From assembly GCA_028752905.1 (NCBI GenBank), contig JAQNBH010000015.1, positions 15,603,669 through 15,667,668 of the forward strand: DNA of 64,000 nucleotides, written 5' to 3'. A program made the position numbers and the translations under genes. The stretch is from Cladorhizidae sp. MBARI D1340-BT2. Taxonomy: Eukaryota > Porifera > Demospongiae > Poecilosclerida > Cladorhizidae. Under the pieces are notes generated by a model. The model did not search any database, had not been told where the DNA came from, and was given only the letters and a program-made list of their open reading frames with translations. This document shows positions 44,809 through 56,500 of the stretch, piece by piece. The number at the start of each line of letters is the position of its first letter. The first letter of the stretch is position 1.

Positions 44809-44813
44809 CGAGG

Positions 44814-45985
44814 TCATCCTCAATTTCTGCATATGTGGTGTGTTCTTATGCATCATAGGAAAGACAATAACTGGAAATGTGATGCTGAGTTCTATGCCTC
44901 TCAAGGTCACAAGAAGTCAAATATAAATTGCCTCCACATCTGAGATAAATCTTTGGTGCATGTAGACTATGTGCTGAAATAAATTCTTAATTATACGCTG
45001 AAATAAAACCTTTGGGTATATAGATTATATCCTGAAACTTTCATGCTTTAGCACAATTGGTTTGCCTATCTGCCCCACTATTACTCAAACCTGAAGTGAT
45101 GAGAAATCATCATTCTAGCCATCTCAATGCCTTTCAGGTCAAGTTAGGCCTGGTTTGATGAAATGTGGGGAGGGGGGTGGGTTCAGTTGATTTCTTTTGG
45201 ATGGGTGGACATGGTAACTTCAGAGATCGGTTTCAATTTTACCAAGATAGGTCAGGGACGAGTAGACCCTTCATGGAACTTACCTTGATGATGGCGGTTG
45301 CTGATGAATCGTTATCACAGATAACATATGACACACTGTTAAGGTTGCTCTGCTGCCTGGAGAATCTGGATAAACTACGTGATATATAGCTCATCCACTC
45401 TGAATATGACGGTGTTAAACCTCCTTTCATTGGAGTGCTCTGGACACACTGTCGAAGGAGGAGAGAAAGACAATCTCCTTTCTTAGTAGGGCCCTGGGTG
45501 ATCAGTGAAATGAGATAAGGAAAGTCTCTCTCGGAGGAGTGCCCAAGAGTAGCAGTCATAGGAAGAGATAAAATGGAAGAGGGAGGGTTCACTGTCGAGA
45601 GGGGAGCTGGCAGTATTCCAGAATGTGATGAGGTTGAGCCACAATTACTGAAGTGAAGCTATAGGTAATTGTTTGCCAGGATTTGACAAGGCTTCAAACT
45701 TGCTAGAAAGATCAAGAAGCAAACACTTCACAGATGTGACAACTCAATGTCTACTTTGTTTAATCTAGAATACGAAGGGATTTGTGGATTTGCAGACCAT
45801 TTTGAAGGCATTCTTAGACATCCCACCATAACAACAATGGGCCCACATTGCAAACTTCCATCACCCTGAAGAGCAACATCACTTTTCTGTTTGCATACTG
45901 CATCATCACAGATGAGGAAAAAGAATACTTCCCTTAGGCTTCTTTCCAATGGCCTTTTTATTCATTACCATTTCAGGGCTTGGGT
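44814..45985. other. No gene recognised
   Basis: Several short frames on both strands (for example 45165-45389 and 45239-45592) have no motif I can place. I see no repeat shared with the rest of the window. Confidence 0.45.
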
Positions 45986-46110
45986 TCTCGACGTTTCGAC
46001 TAAATGCTTTATTATAAATTTATTTATTTATTTTTATTTATTTATATATATATACATATAATTGGTATTTTATTTATTTGTTTGTTATTTATGTACATTT
46101 TTATTTATTG
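45986..46110 (-). repeat. AT-rich retroelement tail with half hammerhead-like motif
   Basis: The inverse of 48140-48281: a TAAA-rich block followed on the minus strand by GCATTTAGTCGAAACGTC. Only the second half of the hammerhead-like motif is present; the first half is replaced by the AT-rich block, at the same point as in the copy at 48261. A poly-A run and a G run follow at 46119-46137. Confidence 0.5.
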
Positions 46111-46936
46111 TTCATTAAAAAAAAAATTGGGGGGGGTGTTGTTATTTAATTTTTTTTTAATTGTTAATTTTAATTTTCTTAATTTTATTACATCCTGTGC
46201 ACATGCTAGGCACGTGTACTTGCATGTGGTAGCTAGCTACTGGTATATAACAGGCTCACGTGAGCCTAGAGTCTCATTATTTCTGAAGGCTAGAGCATCT
46301 ATATTATAGTCCTAACATGAAGTGAATACAATTAGAAGCCGATTATGGAGAAGGTGATTTTAATGTTATTATGTCAACTGAGAGTTCATTAAGAGTTGGT
46401 ATATAATTTCAAAAGAGTACTTGAGAAACTCAAAAGTGCACTCAGAGAACTGAAAACCATGAGAAAGTTACCTATAACTACAAATTACAGCTGTAGCTTT
46501 AGCTAGTTGCTGCATTGATCTAAGTTTGGTAGAAAGAAAGAAGTCAACAAATGAAAGTTTACTTGATTAAGCACAGAGTATACGAAACTTACTTGAGGTC
46601 TTTTTACCCTGAAAATGGCACATCTATCTCTGGTCTTTTTATTTTTAGTCTTCTATTGAAGCTATTTCTATCTAACCAGCTCTTTTCAGAACAGACCTAC
46701 AGCCTGCTTCCTCCAGTATGACAACAGCTTTTGTTAGCTTGTCTAACCTTGTTATCTGGCACACTAGCTACAATTTATTCATGCAAACTTCTTCTCTTCT
46801 CTATTGGCCATCGTTGAGCTAGCAGTTGTCGCCTAAGGTTCTCCCATTCCCCAGGTATTTCCTCATTGTCTTCAGTCAGTTGCCTTCTACTTATACCTTG
46901 CTGGTGATGTAGAAACGAATAAGAAGGTGATTTTAG

Positions 46937-47190
46937 TTAAGTTGATAGCTGGCTGCAAGTATAATTAATGTGTAGAAACTTTTAGTTGCTTACCGGAGTA
47001 GGGTGCTTTTCAGATTTTTGTGCTCACCCAAGTTGTGAATCTTGGATGGATAATCAATGCATAAAACCGAATTGCATTGTACAGGGGATTTTATTTTTTA
47101 TTTTATAATATCAGCTTAAGTATGTGGGAGATTTACCATGATTGTTTCTATAACATATATACCAATGCACAATGGTAAGCTCAAATTTCC
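46937..47190 (+). repeat. Direct repeat flanking retroelement fragment (left)
   Basis: From TTAAGTTGATAGCTGGCTGC to GGTAAGCTCAAATTTCC, matching 48336-48592 at about 85-90% by eye. Both copies are preceded by AGAAGGTGATTTTA, the end of the hammerhead-like tail, so the unit is repeated head to tail around the coding fragment. Confidence 0.75.
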
Positions 47191-48024
47191 TGGATTAGAC
47201 CCTCCTGAAGGTGATGCCCAACATAGACAGAAGGCCTGGGACTTAGCCAAGGCCTCTGCTTTAGCGGAATCACTGCTAGAATCAGCTACAGACACAAAAG
47301 CCAGAGCCTGTCTGCTTGCCTCTAGAGTTAAAGAGTCAGTGGCATGGCTGAATGTGTTGCCCATTTCTTCACTTGACCTACGTATGAGTGATGACACCAT
47401 CAGGATAGCAGTCGGCCTCCGCCTGGGAGCTCCCCTGTGCAGACCCCACACCTGTCATCATTGTGGGATTGCCGTACAGCCTGGGCTTACATGGTCTAAG
47501 CTGTTGCAGAAGTGAAGGCCATCACCACCGTCATGCTGCAATAAATCACATTGTCCAGAGGGCACTCGCCTCAGCCAAAGTGCCATCTCGGCTGGAGCCT
47601 TCTGGTCTTTATCACTCAGATGGAAAGCGACCAGATGGCGTAACAGTGGTCCTGTGGATGAGAGAAAAGTTGCTAGTGTGGGACGCGACATGGCCTAGTA
47701 CGTTTGCCCATTCATATGCTTCCAATGCACCAGTAAGGCAGGGGCAGTTGCAGCTTTGGCAGAGGAGAGGAAGAAGGCCAAATATTACCACCTGGACCCC
47801 TCCCAAATCTTCAGCCCTATTGCCATTGAGACTTCTGGGGTTTTCGGTCCCATGACTCTGTGACACTCCTGAAAGATCTTGGCTGCCGCCTAGCCTGGAT
47901 TATGGGCCGGGAGAGTTCTACCACCTTCCTCATCCAGAGGCTCTCTGTTGCTATACAACATGGTAATGCGGCCTCAGTGTTGGGATCAGCTGATATGTCA
48001 ACCGCTACTGACTTCTTCAACTAA
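47191..48024 (+). pseudogene. LINE C-terminal region (CCHC/endonuclease-like), copy R2
   Basis: KESVAWLNVLPISSLDLRM and IRIAVGLRLGAPLC lead to HTCHHCG and, one frame over, HGLSCCRSEGHHHRHAAIN (CCHC-like). KRPDGVTVV..LLVWDAT near 47640 could be a PD-(D/E)xK-type active site. The end IQRLSVAIQHGNAASVLGS runs to TAA at 48022-48024. Two to three frameshifts break it. An AT-rich (TAA)n-type tail starts about 30 bases after the stop. No RT is present, so it is 5' truncated. Confidence 0.7.
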
Positions 48025-48049
48025 TATCATTACTTCAACTTATATAATA

Positions 48050-48281
48050 TATAAAATTAATAATAATAATAATAATAATAATAACAATAAAAAGAAATAA
48101 TATAAAATAATAATAATAATAACAAAATAAAATAAAAAACAACTAATCCAAAAATGAACAATAAAAAAGGTACATAAATAACAAACAAATAAAATAAAAC
48201 AGCAATTATATATATATAAACTAATAAAAATAAATAAATAAATAAATAAAACAAAATAATAAAGCATCTAGTCGAAACGTG
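48050..48281 (+). repeat. TAA-rich 3' tail ending in half hammerhead-like motif
   Basis: TAA and TAAA repeats run from 48055 to 48260 and end in AAAGCATCTAGTCGAAACGTG. The junction replaces CTGATGAAGGCTAGA exactly up to the helix II loop. Confidence 0.6.
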
Positions 48282-48335
48282 AATAGAATTTGAAGTTGAT
48301 TATTGAGAAGGTGATTTTAATTATATATCAAGTTA

Positions 48336-48592
48336 TTAAGTTGATAGCTGGCTGCAAGTAGAATGACTTTTTAAATTTCTTACCTGAGTGGTGTGCTTTT
48401 CAGATTTTTGTGCTCACCAAAGTTGTGAATCTTGGATGGATAATCAATGCATAAAACCTAATTGCATTGTGCAAGGATAAACAAAAAAATAATAGTGTAT
48501 ATAGGAGACTATAATATCAATATCAGCTTAAGTATGTGGGAGATTTATCCTATAACATATATGCCAATGCGCAATGGTAAGCTCAAATTTCC
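48336..48592 (+). repeat. Direct repeat flanking retroelement fragment (right)
   Basis: Partner of 46937-47190, preceded by a complete tail GATTATTGAGAAGGTGATTT. After 48592 the sequence changes to unrelated DNA. Confidence 0.75.
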
Positions 48593-48879
48593 ATGATGTT
48601 GGCAGTTTTTCACTTGATACATGCTCAAGAGTTTTATGTGGGAATAGGGGAAACTCAGGTCTGTTTGTTGGTCAGTTCTTAATACTTCTTATCACTTCGA
48701 AATTCACCTCTCTCCCCACACACCCACACCTTAAGATAGATAGGTTTTAACCCCCCCCCCACTCCCCCATCTAGATTCTCCATATGCATTGAAGCCCCTT
48801 CATTAAATTGATGAAGGTAAAACATAGATTTTGTGAGCGAAATCATTTCAGAAAACTTGTCTAGTGATTGCTCATAAAA

Positions 48880-49250
48880 CTGATGCTGTCGATCGGGTGC
48901 CTTGGACACCATGTGGCCTTTCATCCCACAGCTTCCTTCGCGATGGAGTATTGCGAGTTGATACCTGATCCCAATCCATCCAAGTGTGTCAGTTGACTGA
49001 AGTTGGCACATGCACAGTTGTCTATGGTGTGATGGTCTCAGTTTGTCAACTTTTGACAGGGGTATGCATGTGCATAATATCGACGTAATATGAACCGTTT
49101 AACAGCCACAGATTTCCAATGTAAACTGAGACATATCTTAAATCATACCTTTCTTAGTCTAAATTAACTGAACAATTGTTACCATTCATGCAATTTCGTG
49201 CTCTCTGACGTTACAATTAAACTATGAGTGGGAGAAAGGTGTTCAGTAAT
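48880..49250 (+). repeat. Diverged copy of the 1.98-kb satellite's non-coding half
   Basis: Matches 50650-51010: GGGTGCCTTGGACACCAT, GTGTGATGGTCTCAG near 49029, CGCATGTGCATAATATC-like near 49066, and CAAACAATTGTTACCATTC-like near 49170. It is clearly more diverged than the array units are from each other. Confidence 0.6.
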
Positions 49251-49432
49251 GGGAAAGGCAGTGCTGAGTGATCTGGGGTGGAGAAGAAGACGGAAGAGAT
49301 GAAATTGTTGTTTGGTAAGATATTGGAAGAGAGCTGGTTAGTGAATATGGTGGAAAATAAGCTGAAAATGATGGTGGGAGGGAAATATATGAAGTTTGGG
49401 TAAAAAAGTATGAGATGTCAGGTTGGTGCTAG

Positions 49433-49723
49433 GTGGGTAGAAATATGACTGAGAAGGACTGGGAGGAAGAATTAAATAGAAGAGCACGTCGGTATCACAA
49501 ATTGGTTAAGAATGGGACGCGGGTAGAGTGGAATGTGATGTTGGTACAGGACTGGGAGGAAGAATTAAATAGAAGAGCACGTCGGTATCACAAATTGGTT
49601 AAGAATGGGACGCGGGTAGAGTGGAATGTGATGTTGGTACAGGGTAGGAAAGTGGTGATTGTTGTTTTGGCTGGTTTATTGTCAACAAGAAGAGATGTAG
49701 AATGGTCAGTGATTAATGTGTGA
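49433..49723 (+). pseudogene. LINE-derived open frame with a 93-bp in-frame duplication
   Basis: A 96-codon frame whose 31-residue segment (DWEEELNRRARRYHKLVKNG...) is repeated perfectly: 49457-49549 and 49550-49642. The end GRKVVIVVLAGLLSTRRDVEW is a plausible pre-RT LINE segment, but I recognise no catalytic domain. About 115 bases later (49837-49962) a short frame without ATG contains CHICGFTF..NHLAETH, a C2H2 zinc-finger pattern with 12-residue spacing. Confidence 0.4.
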
Positions 49724-50302
49724 CAGTGGAGAAGGGGAGTATGTGGCTCATTTGTTTTCAGAGGACATGATAGATAAACTTTGATAATCCGACCCAGGTA
49801 ATCATAGGCCTCACATAGCATCAGTTCTATGAGTAAGCACTACACCAGTTTTCTGATGACATCGCTTGCCACATCTGTGGTTTTACCTTCATCAAAGGGA
49901 CAGCACCAGAAAATCACCTTGCTGAAACCCATTTTGGATGCGACCTAACACTTAGGTACTAGACATGCTCAGGGATGCTTGTGATGAAATTATTGACACA
50001 ACAGTATCTCCCAAGTCCCAGCATTTTTGTGTGTGTTGTGTGTGTTAGCAAGTGTACTTGTGTGTGTTTGCTAGCGGTGCACTTTGACGTGATTCTAGAG
50101 GAGTTTTGTACACTATGACACCAGTTAGCTACTAGATTTTATCCCTGGAGTACCTGAATCTGGATGAGTGACAAGCTTAGTGACAGTCAATATCATTGTC
50201 TATATATCATTATTCCTCCAGGGCAATAATAATGAAAATAGAAAGTGAATTATGCGAGGAAGAACGGAGAAGTAGATCATTAGATATAACATCTCTCCTT
50301 TA

Positions 50303-52303
50303 AGTTCTAGTACATATAGGTCTACTATGATAATTGTTTCTAAAGGTATGGCTTGTGCCTAAACTTTCCAGCCATATCAGTGAAAAAGAAGTTTTTTCTT
50401 GGCTTAATCATCAAAGATTTATCACTTGAATAATCTCGCATGTCAATTTTTCCACAACTTGTCCCAAAAAGGAAAAGGTTTCTTTAGGTTTTCTCAGTAG
50501 GAGCAATCATGGTAACCTCCCAACACACTGAAGCAATTATAAAATCAATGTTGTAGATCATATCTGAGATGATTTCAACAATGTAGGTTGCTGGAGAAGT
50601 TCCTTTAGGTGTGTTAAGTGAAGTCATTGCAAACAACTTGTGCAGTGGTTGCCCGTAAAACTGATGTCGTCTATCGGGTGCCTTGGACACCATATGACCA
50701 TGCTTCATCACACAGCTTCTTCATGATGGAGTATCGCGAGTTTATACCTGATTCCAGTCCATCCAAGTATTTCAGTCGACTGCAGTTGGCACATGCGCAG
50801 TGGTCTATCTGTTAGCCTGGTGTGATGGTCTCAGATTATCAAATTTTGATGGGGGTACGCATGTGCATAATATCAGCGTAATATAAGACAGTTTCACGGT
50901 CCCAGATTACCAATGTAAACTGAGATGCATCTTCCTTTCTTAGTCTTAATTAACCAAACAATTGTTACCATTCAAGCAATCTCATGCTCTCTGAAGTTCC
51001 AATTAAAAAATTAATCAGTGAACACAAGATACGTGCGTGGTATGTTCTAAGGATGAAGAATGCTTGGAAGGCTCAAGTTGGATTGGATGTGAAGGGTCTT
51101 GTGGGGGATGGTTTCACCAAATATGTGTTGGCATGTCTGAGGAGGATATTAAGAGTATAGGTGAGAAAAAATGGGTTTGTAGTCAGTCTTTTTGGAGTTT
51201 AGATGGAACAAGTGTGGGGAAGGGTGAAGTTCATGTTGAAGGTAAAGGAAAAGAAATGCTAGTTGTGAAGTGTGTTGATAAGAAGAACTGGTGATAAGGT
51301 TATGTTAAGGAAGCAGGATCTAATAGAGAAAGTTAAGGAGGAGTATCAGGACGAGAGCGATGGTGGTGGCTCAGTAGATACTAATGTCACCAACACTGTA
51401 ACGTGTATTGATGAGGGATGTGTTAAAGAAGTTGGAAGATAGAGAGAGTGGTGATGTGTGCAAATTGATTGAAATAGCCATCCAAGCATGCCAAGTGTCC
51501 TGTAGGAGGCTTAGAGAGTCTAGGAGTGACAATGTAGGTGAAGAAAGATTATTATGGCAATGGGAGGAATATATGAGTGCAAGAAGACATGTGAAGCAGT
51601 TGATTAGATTGGAGTTGATTAGATTGGAGTGAGGAGAAGGCTACAATAGAAAAGATGAAAGAGCAAGGAGGGACTAGCTGTAAGTTATTTGGGATGGACT
51701 TGAAGGGAAAGAAGAAGCAATATGAAATTCGGAGAGTGAGAGAGGAAAATGGGGTTGTAGTGGAGAAGAGGAAGGATACGCTGGAGGTTTGTGCCAAGCA
51801 TTGTGAAGGATTAGGGAGTGTGTCCAGGTCAGAAGGATGTTCCAATTGATAATAGAGTCTAAACCTAAAGAAATTACTGGATGGTGTAGCGGGTTGGATT
51901 CCAGGAGATGTACAATATTGTGAAGGGGTTCAAAAGGGGAAGGCTCCTGGTCCTGATGGCATAATTAACGAGATGTTGAAGTATGTTGGGAATAGGATGG
52001 TGGAAGTGTTATGTTCTCTAATTAATTTGGTGATGGAGTAGACGTTTTTGCCAGATGATTGGAAACAGAGTTATATTGTACTGTTTAAAGCTGGAGATAA
52101 GGTGGTGGCTAGTAATTAGAGAGGGATGGCTCTTAATGAGAAGAGAATGGAGAACGTGGAAGCCTTCAAATATCTTGCTGTGTGGTTTGTCAGGGGGATG
52201 AGAGGAAATGTTCATTTGAAGAAGATGAAGGAAAAGGCAGAGAAATGGAAGGGTTATATGAGCAGGGTAAATGGAGAAATGGAGACTGACAGAGGTTAAC
52301 TTT
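50303..52303 (+). repeat. Tandem 1.98-kb satellite, unit 1
   Basis: The unit starts AGTTCTAGTACATAT, and the same start recurs at 52304, 54284 and 56273. The first 700 bases are non-coding, then the PHD-finger frame, a Lys/Glu-rich part, and a decayed LINE RT with GRAPGPDGIINEMLKY near 51945 and a jump from the middle RT motifs straight to ENVEAFKYLAVWF near 52160. The RT core, including the catalytic box, is therefore deleted in the unit itself. Unit 1 is the most diverged in its non-coding half. Confidence 0.9.
51037..51294 (+). pseudogene. PHD-finger frame, satellite unit 1
   Basis: An 85-codon frame, opened by GTG rather than ATG, with VCSKDEECLEGSSWIGCEGSC, GGWFHQICVG and KKWVCSQ: the Cys/His spacing of a PHD zinc finger. 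LINE ORFs of the CR1/Jockey/RTE kind can start with such fingers. Without an ATG it is probably a fragment of a larger ORF. Confidence 0.6.
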
Positions 52304-54283
52304 AGTTCTAGTACATATGGGCCTACTATGATAATTATTTCTAAAGGTATGGCTTGTGTCTAAACTTTCCAGCCATATCAGTGAAAAAGAAGTTTTTTCT
52401 TGGCTTGATCATCAAGAGTTATCACTTGAATAATCTCTCATTTATCCCGAAATGGATGAGGTTTCTTTGGGTTTTATCAGTAGAAACATTCATGGTAACC
52501 CCCCCTAACACTGAAGCGTTATAAATCAATGTTGTAGGTTGCATCTGAGATGATTTCATCAGGGTAATTTGCTGTAGAAGTTCCTTTGGTGAAGGTAAAA
52601 ACACAGATGTGTTAAGTGAAGTTATTGCATAAAACTTGTGTGGTCATTACTGTAAAACTGATGCTATCGATCAGGCGCCTCGGACACCATGTGCCATTGC
52701 TTCATCACACAGCTTCCTTTCATGACAGAGTAATATGAGTTGACACCTGATTGCAGGTATGGTTACATCCCATCCAAGAGTATCAGTTGACTGTAGTCTA
52801 TCTGTTATCCCAGTGTGATGGTCTCAGATTATCAAATTTTGATGGGGGTACGCATGTGCATAATATCAGCGTAATATAAGACAGTTTCACGGTCCCAGAT
52901 TACCAATGTAAACTGAGATGCATCTTCCTTTCTTAGTCTTAATTAACCAAACAATTGTTACCATTCAAGCAATCTCATGCTCTCTGAAGTTCCAATTAAA
53001 AAATTAATCAGTGAACACAAGATACGTGCGTGGTATGTTCTAAGGATGAAGAATGCTTGGAAGGCTCAAGTTGGATTGGATGTGAAGGGTCTTGTGGGGG
53101 ATGGTTTCACCAAATATGTGTTGGCATGTCTGAGGAGGATATTAAGAGTATAGGTGAGAAAAAATGGGTTTGTAGTCAGTCTTTTTGGAGTTTAGATGGA
53201 ACAAGTGTGGGGAAGGGTGAAGTTCATGTTGAAGGTAAAGGAAAAGAAATGCTAGTTGTGAAGTGTGTTGATAAGAAGAACTGGTGATAAGGTTATGTTA
53301 AGGAAGCAGGATCTAATAGAGAAAGTTAAGGAGGAGTATCAGGACGAGAGCAATGGTGGTGGCTCAGTAGATACTAATGTCACCAACACTGTAACGTGTA
53401 TTGATGAGGGATGTGTTAAAGAAGTTGGAAGATAGAGAGAGTGGTGATGTGTGCAAATTGATTGAAATAGTCATCCAAGCATGCCAAGTGTCCTGTAGGA
53501 GGCTTAGAGAGTCTAGGAGTGACAATGTAGGTGAAGAAAGATTATTATGGCAATGGGAGGAATATATGAGTGCAAGAAGACGTGTGAAGCAGTTGATTAG
53601 ATTGGAGTGAGGAGAAGGCTACAATAGAAAAGATTAAAGAGCAAGGAGGGACTAGCTGTAAGTTATTTGGGATGGACTTGAAGGGAAAGAAGAAGCAATA
53701 TGAAATTCGGAGAGTGAGAGAGGAAAATGGGGTTGTAGTGGAGAAGAGGAAGGATACGCTGGAGGTTTGTGCCAAGCATTGTGAAGGATTAGGGAGTGTG
53801 TCCAGGTCAGAAGGATGTTCCAATTGATAACCTAGAGTCTAAACCTAAAGAAATTACTGGATGGTGTAGCGGGTTGGATTCCAGGAGATGTACAATATTG
53901 TGAAGGGGTTCAAAAGGGGAAGGCTCTTGGTCCTGATGGCATAATTAACGTGATGTTGAAGTATGTTGGGAATAGGATGGTGGAAGTGTTATGTTCTCTA
54001 GTTAATTTGGTGATGGAGTAGACGTTTTTGCCAGATGATTGGAAACAGAGTTATATTGTACTGTTTAAAGCTGGAGATAAGGTGGTGGCTAGTAATTAGA
54101 GAGGGATGGCTCTTAATGAGAAGAGAATGGAGAACGTGGAAGCCTTCAAATATCTTGCTGTGTGGTTTGTCAGGGGGATGAGAGGAAATGTTCATTTGAA
54201 GAAGATGAAGGAAAAGGCAGAGAAATGGAAGGGTTATATGAGCAGGGTAAATGGAGAAATGGAGACGGACAGAGGTTAACTTT
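52304..54283 (+). repeat. Tandem 1.98-kb satellite, unit 2
   Basis: 1980 bp, nearly identical to unit 3 over its whole length and to unit 1 from about 52810 on. The order is the same: non-coding half, PHD frame, RT remnant with the same internal deletion. Confidence 0.92.
53030..53287 (+). pseudogene. PHD-finger frame, satellite unit 2
   Basis: 85 codons with the same residues as in unit 1. The frame stays open and unchanged, while the RT part of the same unit carries stops. Confidence 0.6.
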
Positions 54284-56272
54284 AGTTCTAGTACATATGG
54301 GCCTACTATGATAATTATTTCTAAAGGTATGGCTTGTGTCTAAACTTTCCAGCCATATCAGTGAAAAAGAAGTTTTTTCTTGGCTTGATCATCAAGAGTT
54401 ATCACTTGAATAATCTCTCATTTATCCCGAAATGGATGAGGTTTCTTTGGGTTTTATCAGTAGAAACATTCATGGTAACCCCCCCTAACACTGAAGCGTT
54501 ATAAATCAATGTTGTAAGTTGCATCTGAGATGATTTCATCAGGGTAATTTGCTGTAGAAGTTCCTTTGGTGAAGGTAAAAACACAGATGTGTTAAGTGAA
54601 GTTATTGCATAAAACTTGTGTGGTCATTACTGTAAAACTGATGCTATCGATCAGGCGCCTCGGACACCATGTGCCATTGCTTCATCACACAGCTTCCTTT
54701 CATGACAGAGTAATATGAGTTGACACCTGATTGCAGGTATGGTTACATCCCATCCAAGAGTATCAGTTGACTGTAGTCTATCTGTTATCCCAGTGTGATG
54801 GTCTCAGATTATCAAATTTTGATGGGGGTACGCATGTGCATAATATCAGCGTAATATAAGACAGTTTCACGGTCCCAGATTACCAATGTAAACTGAGATG
54901 CATCTTCCTTTCTTAGTCTTAATTAACCAAACAATTGTTACCATTCAAGCAATCTCATGCTCTCTGAAGTTCCAATTAAAAAATTAATCAGTGAACACAA
55001 GATACGTGCGTGGTATGTTCTAAGGATGAAGAATGCTTGGAAGGCTCAAGTTGGATTGGATGTGAAGGGTCTTGTGGGGGATGGTTTCACCAAATATGTG
55101 TTGGCATGTCTGAGGAGGATATTAAGAGTATAGGTGAGAAAAAATGGGTTTGTAGTCAGTCTTTTGGGAGTTTAGATGGAACAAGTGTGGGGAAGGGTGA
55201 AGTTCATGTTGAAGGTAAAGGAAAAGAAATGCTAGTTGTGAAGTGTGTTGATAAGAAGAACTGGTGATAAGGTTATGTTAAGGAAGCAGGATCTAATAGA
55301 GAAAGTTAAGGAGGAGTATCAGGACGAGAGCGATGGTGGTGGCTCAGTAGATACTAATGTCACCAACACTGTAACGTGTATTGATGAGGGATGTGTTAAA
55401 GAAGTTGGAAGATAGAGAGAGTGGTGATGTGTGCAAATTGATTGAAATAGCCATCCAAGCATGACAAGTGTCCTGTAGGAGGCTTAGAGAGTCTAGGGGT
55501 GACAATGTAGGTGAAGAAAGATTATTATGGCAATGGGAGGAATATATGAGTGCAAGAAGACGTGTGAAGCAGTTGATTAGATTGGAGTGAGGAAGGCTAC
55601 AATAGAAAAGATTAAAGAGCAAGGAGGGACTAGCTGTAAGTTATTTGGGATGGACTTGAAGGGAAAGAAGAAGCAATATGAAATTCGGAGAGTGAGAGAG
55701 GAAAATGGGGTTGTAGTGGAGAAGAGGAAGGATACGCTGGAGGTTTGTGCCAAGCATTGTGAAGGATTAGGGAGTGTGTCCAGGTCAGAAGGATGTTCCA
55801 ATTGATAACCTAGAGTCTAAACCTAAAGAAATTACTGGATGGTGTAGCGGGTTGGATTCCAGGAGATGTACAATATTGTGAAGGGGTTCAAAAGGGGAAG
55901 GCTCCTGGTCCTGATGGCATAATTAACGAGATGTTGAAGTATGTTGGGAATAGGATGGTGGAAGTGTGATGTTCTCTAGTTAATTTGGTGATGGAGTAGA
56001 AGTTTTTGCCAGATGATTGGAAACAGAGTTATATTGTGCCACTGTTTAAAGCTGGAGATAAGGTGGTGGCTAGTAATTAGAGAGGGATGGCTCTTAATGA
56101 GAAGAGAATGGAGAACATTGAAGCCTTCAAATATCTTGCTGTGTGGTTTGTTAGGGGGATGAGAGGAAATGTTCATTTGAAGAAGATGAAGGAAAAGGCA
56201 GAGAAATGGAAGGCAAGATTGGTTATATGAGCAGGATAAATGGAGAAATGGAGACAGACAGAGGTTAACTTT
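54284..56272 (+). repeat. Tandem 1.98-kb satellite, unit 3
   Basis: 1989 bp. Differences from unit 2 are few, for example a short deletion near 55591 and a 9-base insertion near 56212 (AAGGCAAGATTGG). Confidence 0.92.
55010..55267 (+). pseudogene. PHD-finger frame, satellite unit 3
   Basis: 85 codons; one change from units 1 and 2 (Trp to Gly in SQSFWSL). All Cys and His ligands are kept. Confidence 0.6.
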
Positions 56273-56400
56273 AGTTCTAGTACATATGGGACTACTATGA
56301 TAATTATTTCTAAAGGTATGGCTTGTGTCTAAACTTTCCAGCCATATCAGTGAAAAAGAAGTTTTTTCTTGGCTTGATCATCAAGAGTTATCACTTGAAT
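56273..56400 (+). repeat. Tandem 1.98-kb satellite, unit 4 (cut by gap)
   Basis: The first 128 bases of another unit, matching 54284-54411, then the run of N. The true number of units is unknown. Confidence 0.9.
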
Positions 56401-56500
56401 NNNNNNNNNNNNNNNNNNNNNNNNNNNNNNNNNNNNNNNNNNNNNNNNNNNNNNNNNNNNNNNNNNNNNNNNNNNNNNNNNNNNNNNNNNNNNNNNNNNN
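56401..56500. other. Assembly gap (100 N)
   Basis: Exactly 100 N, the usual placeholder for a gap of unknown size. Different sequence follows on the far side. Confidence 0.98.

Noticed and set aside
45165..45592. YLDD-like string and other frames near 45 kb
   Set aside because: No surrounding RT motifs; I could not support a polymerase call.
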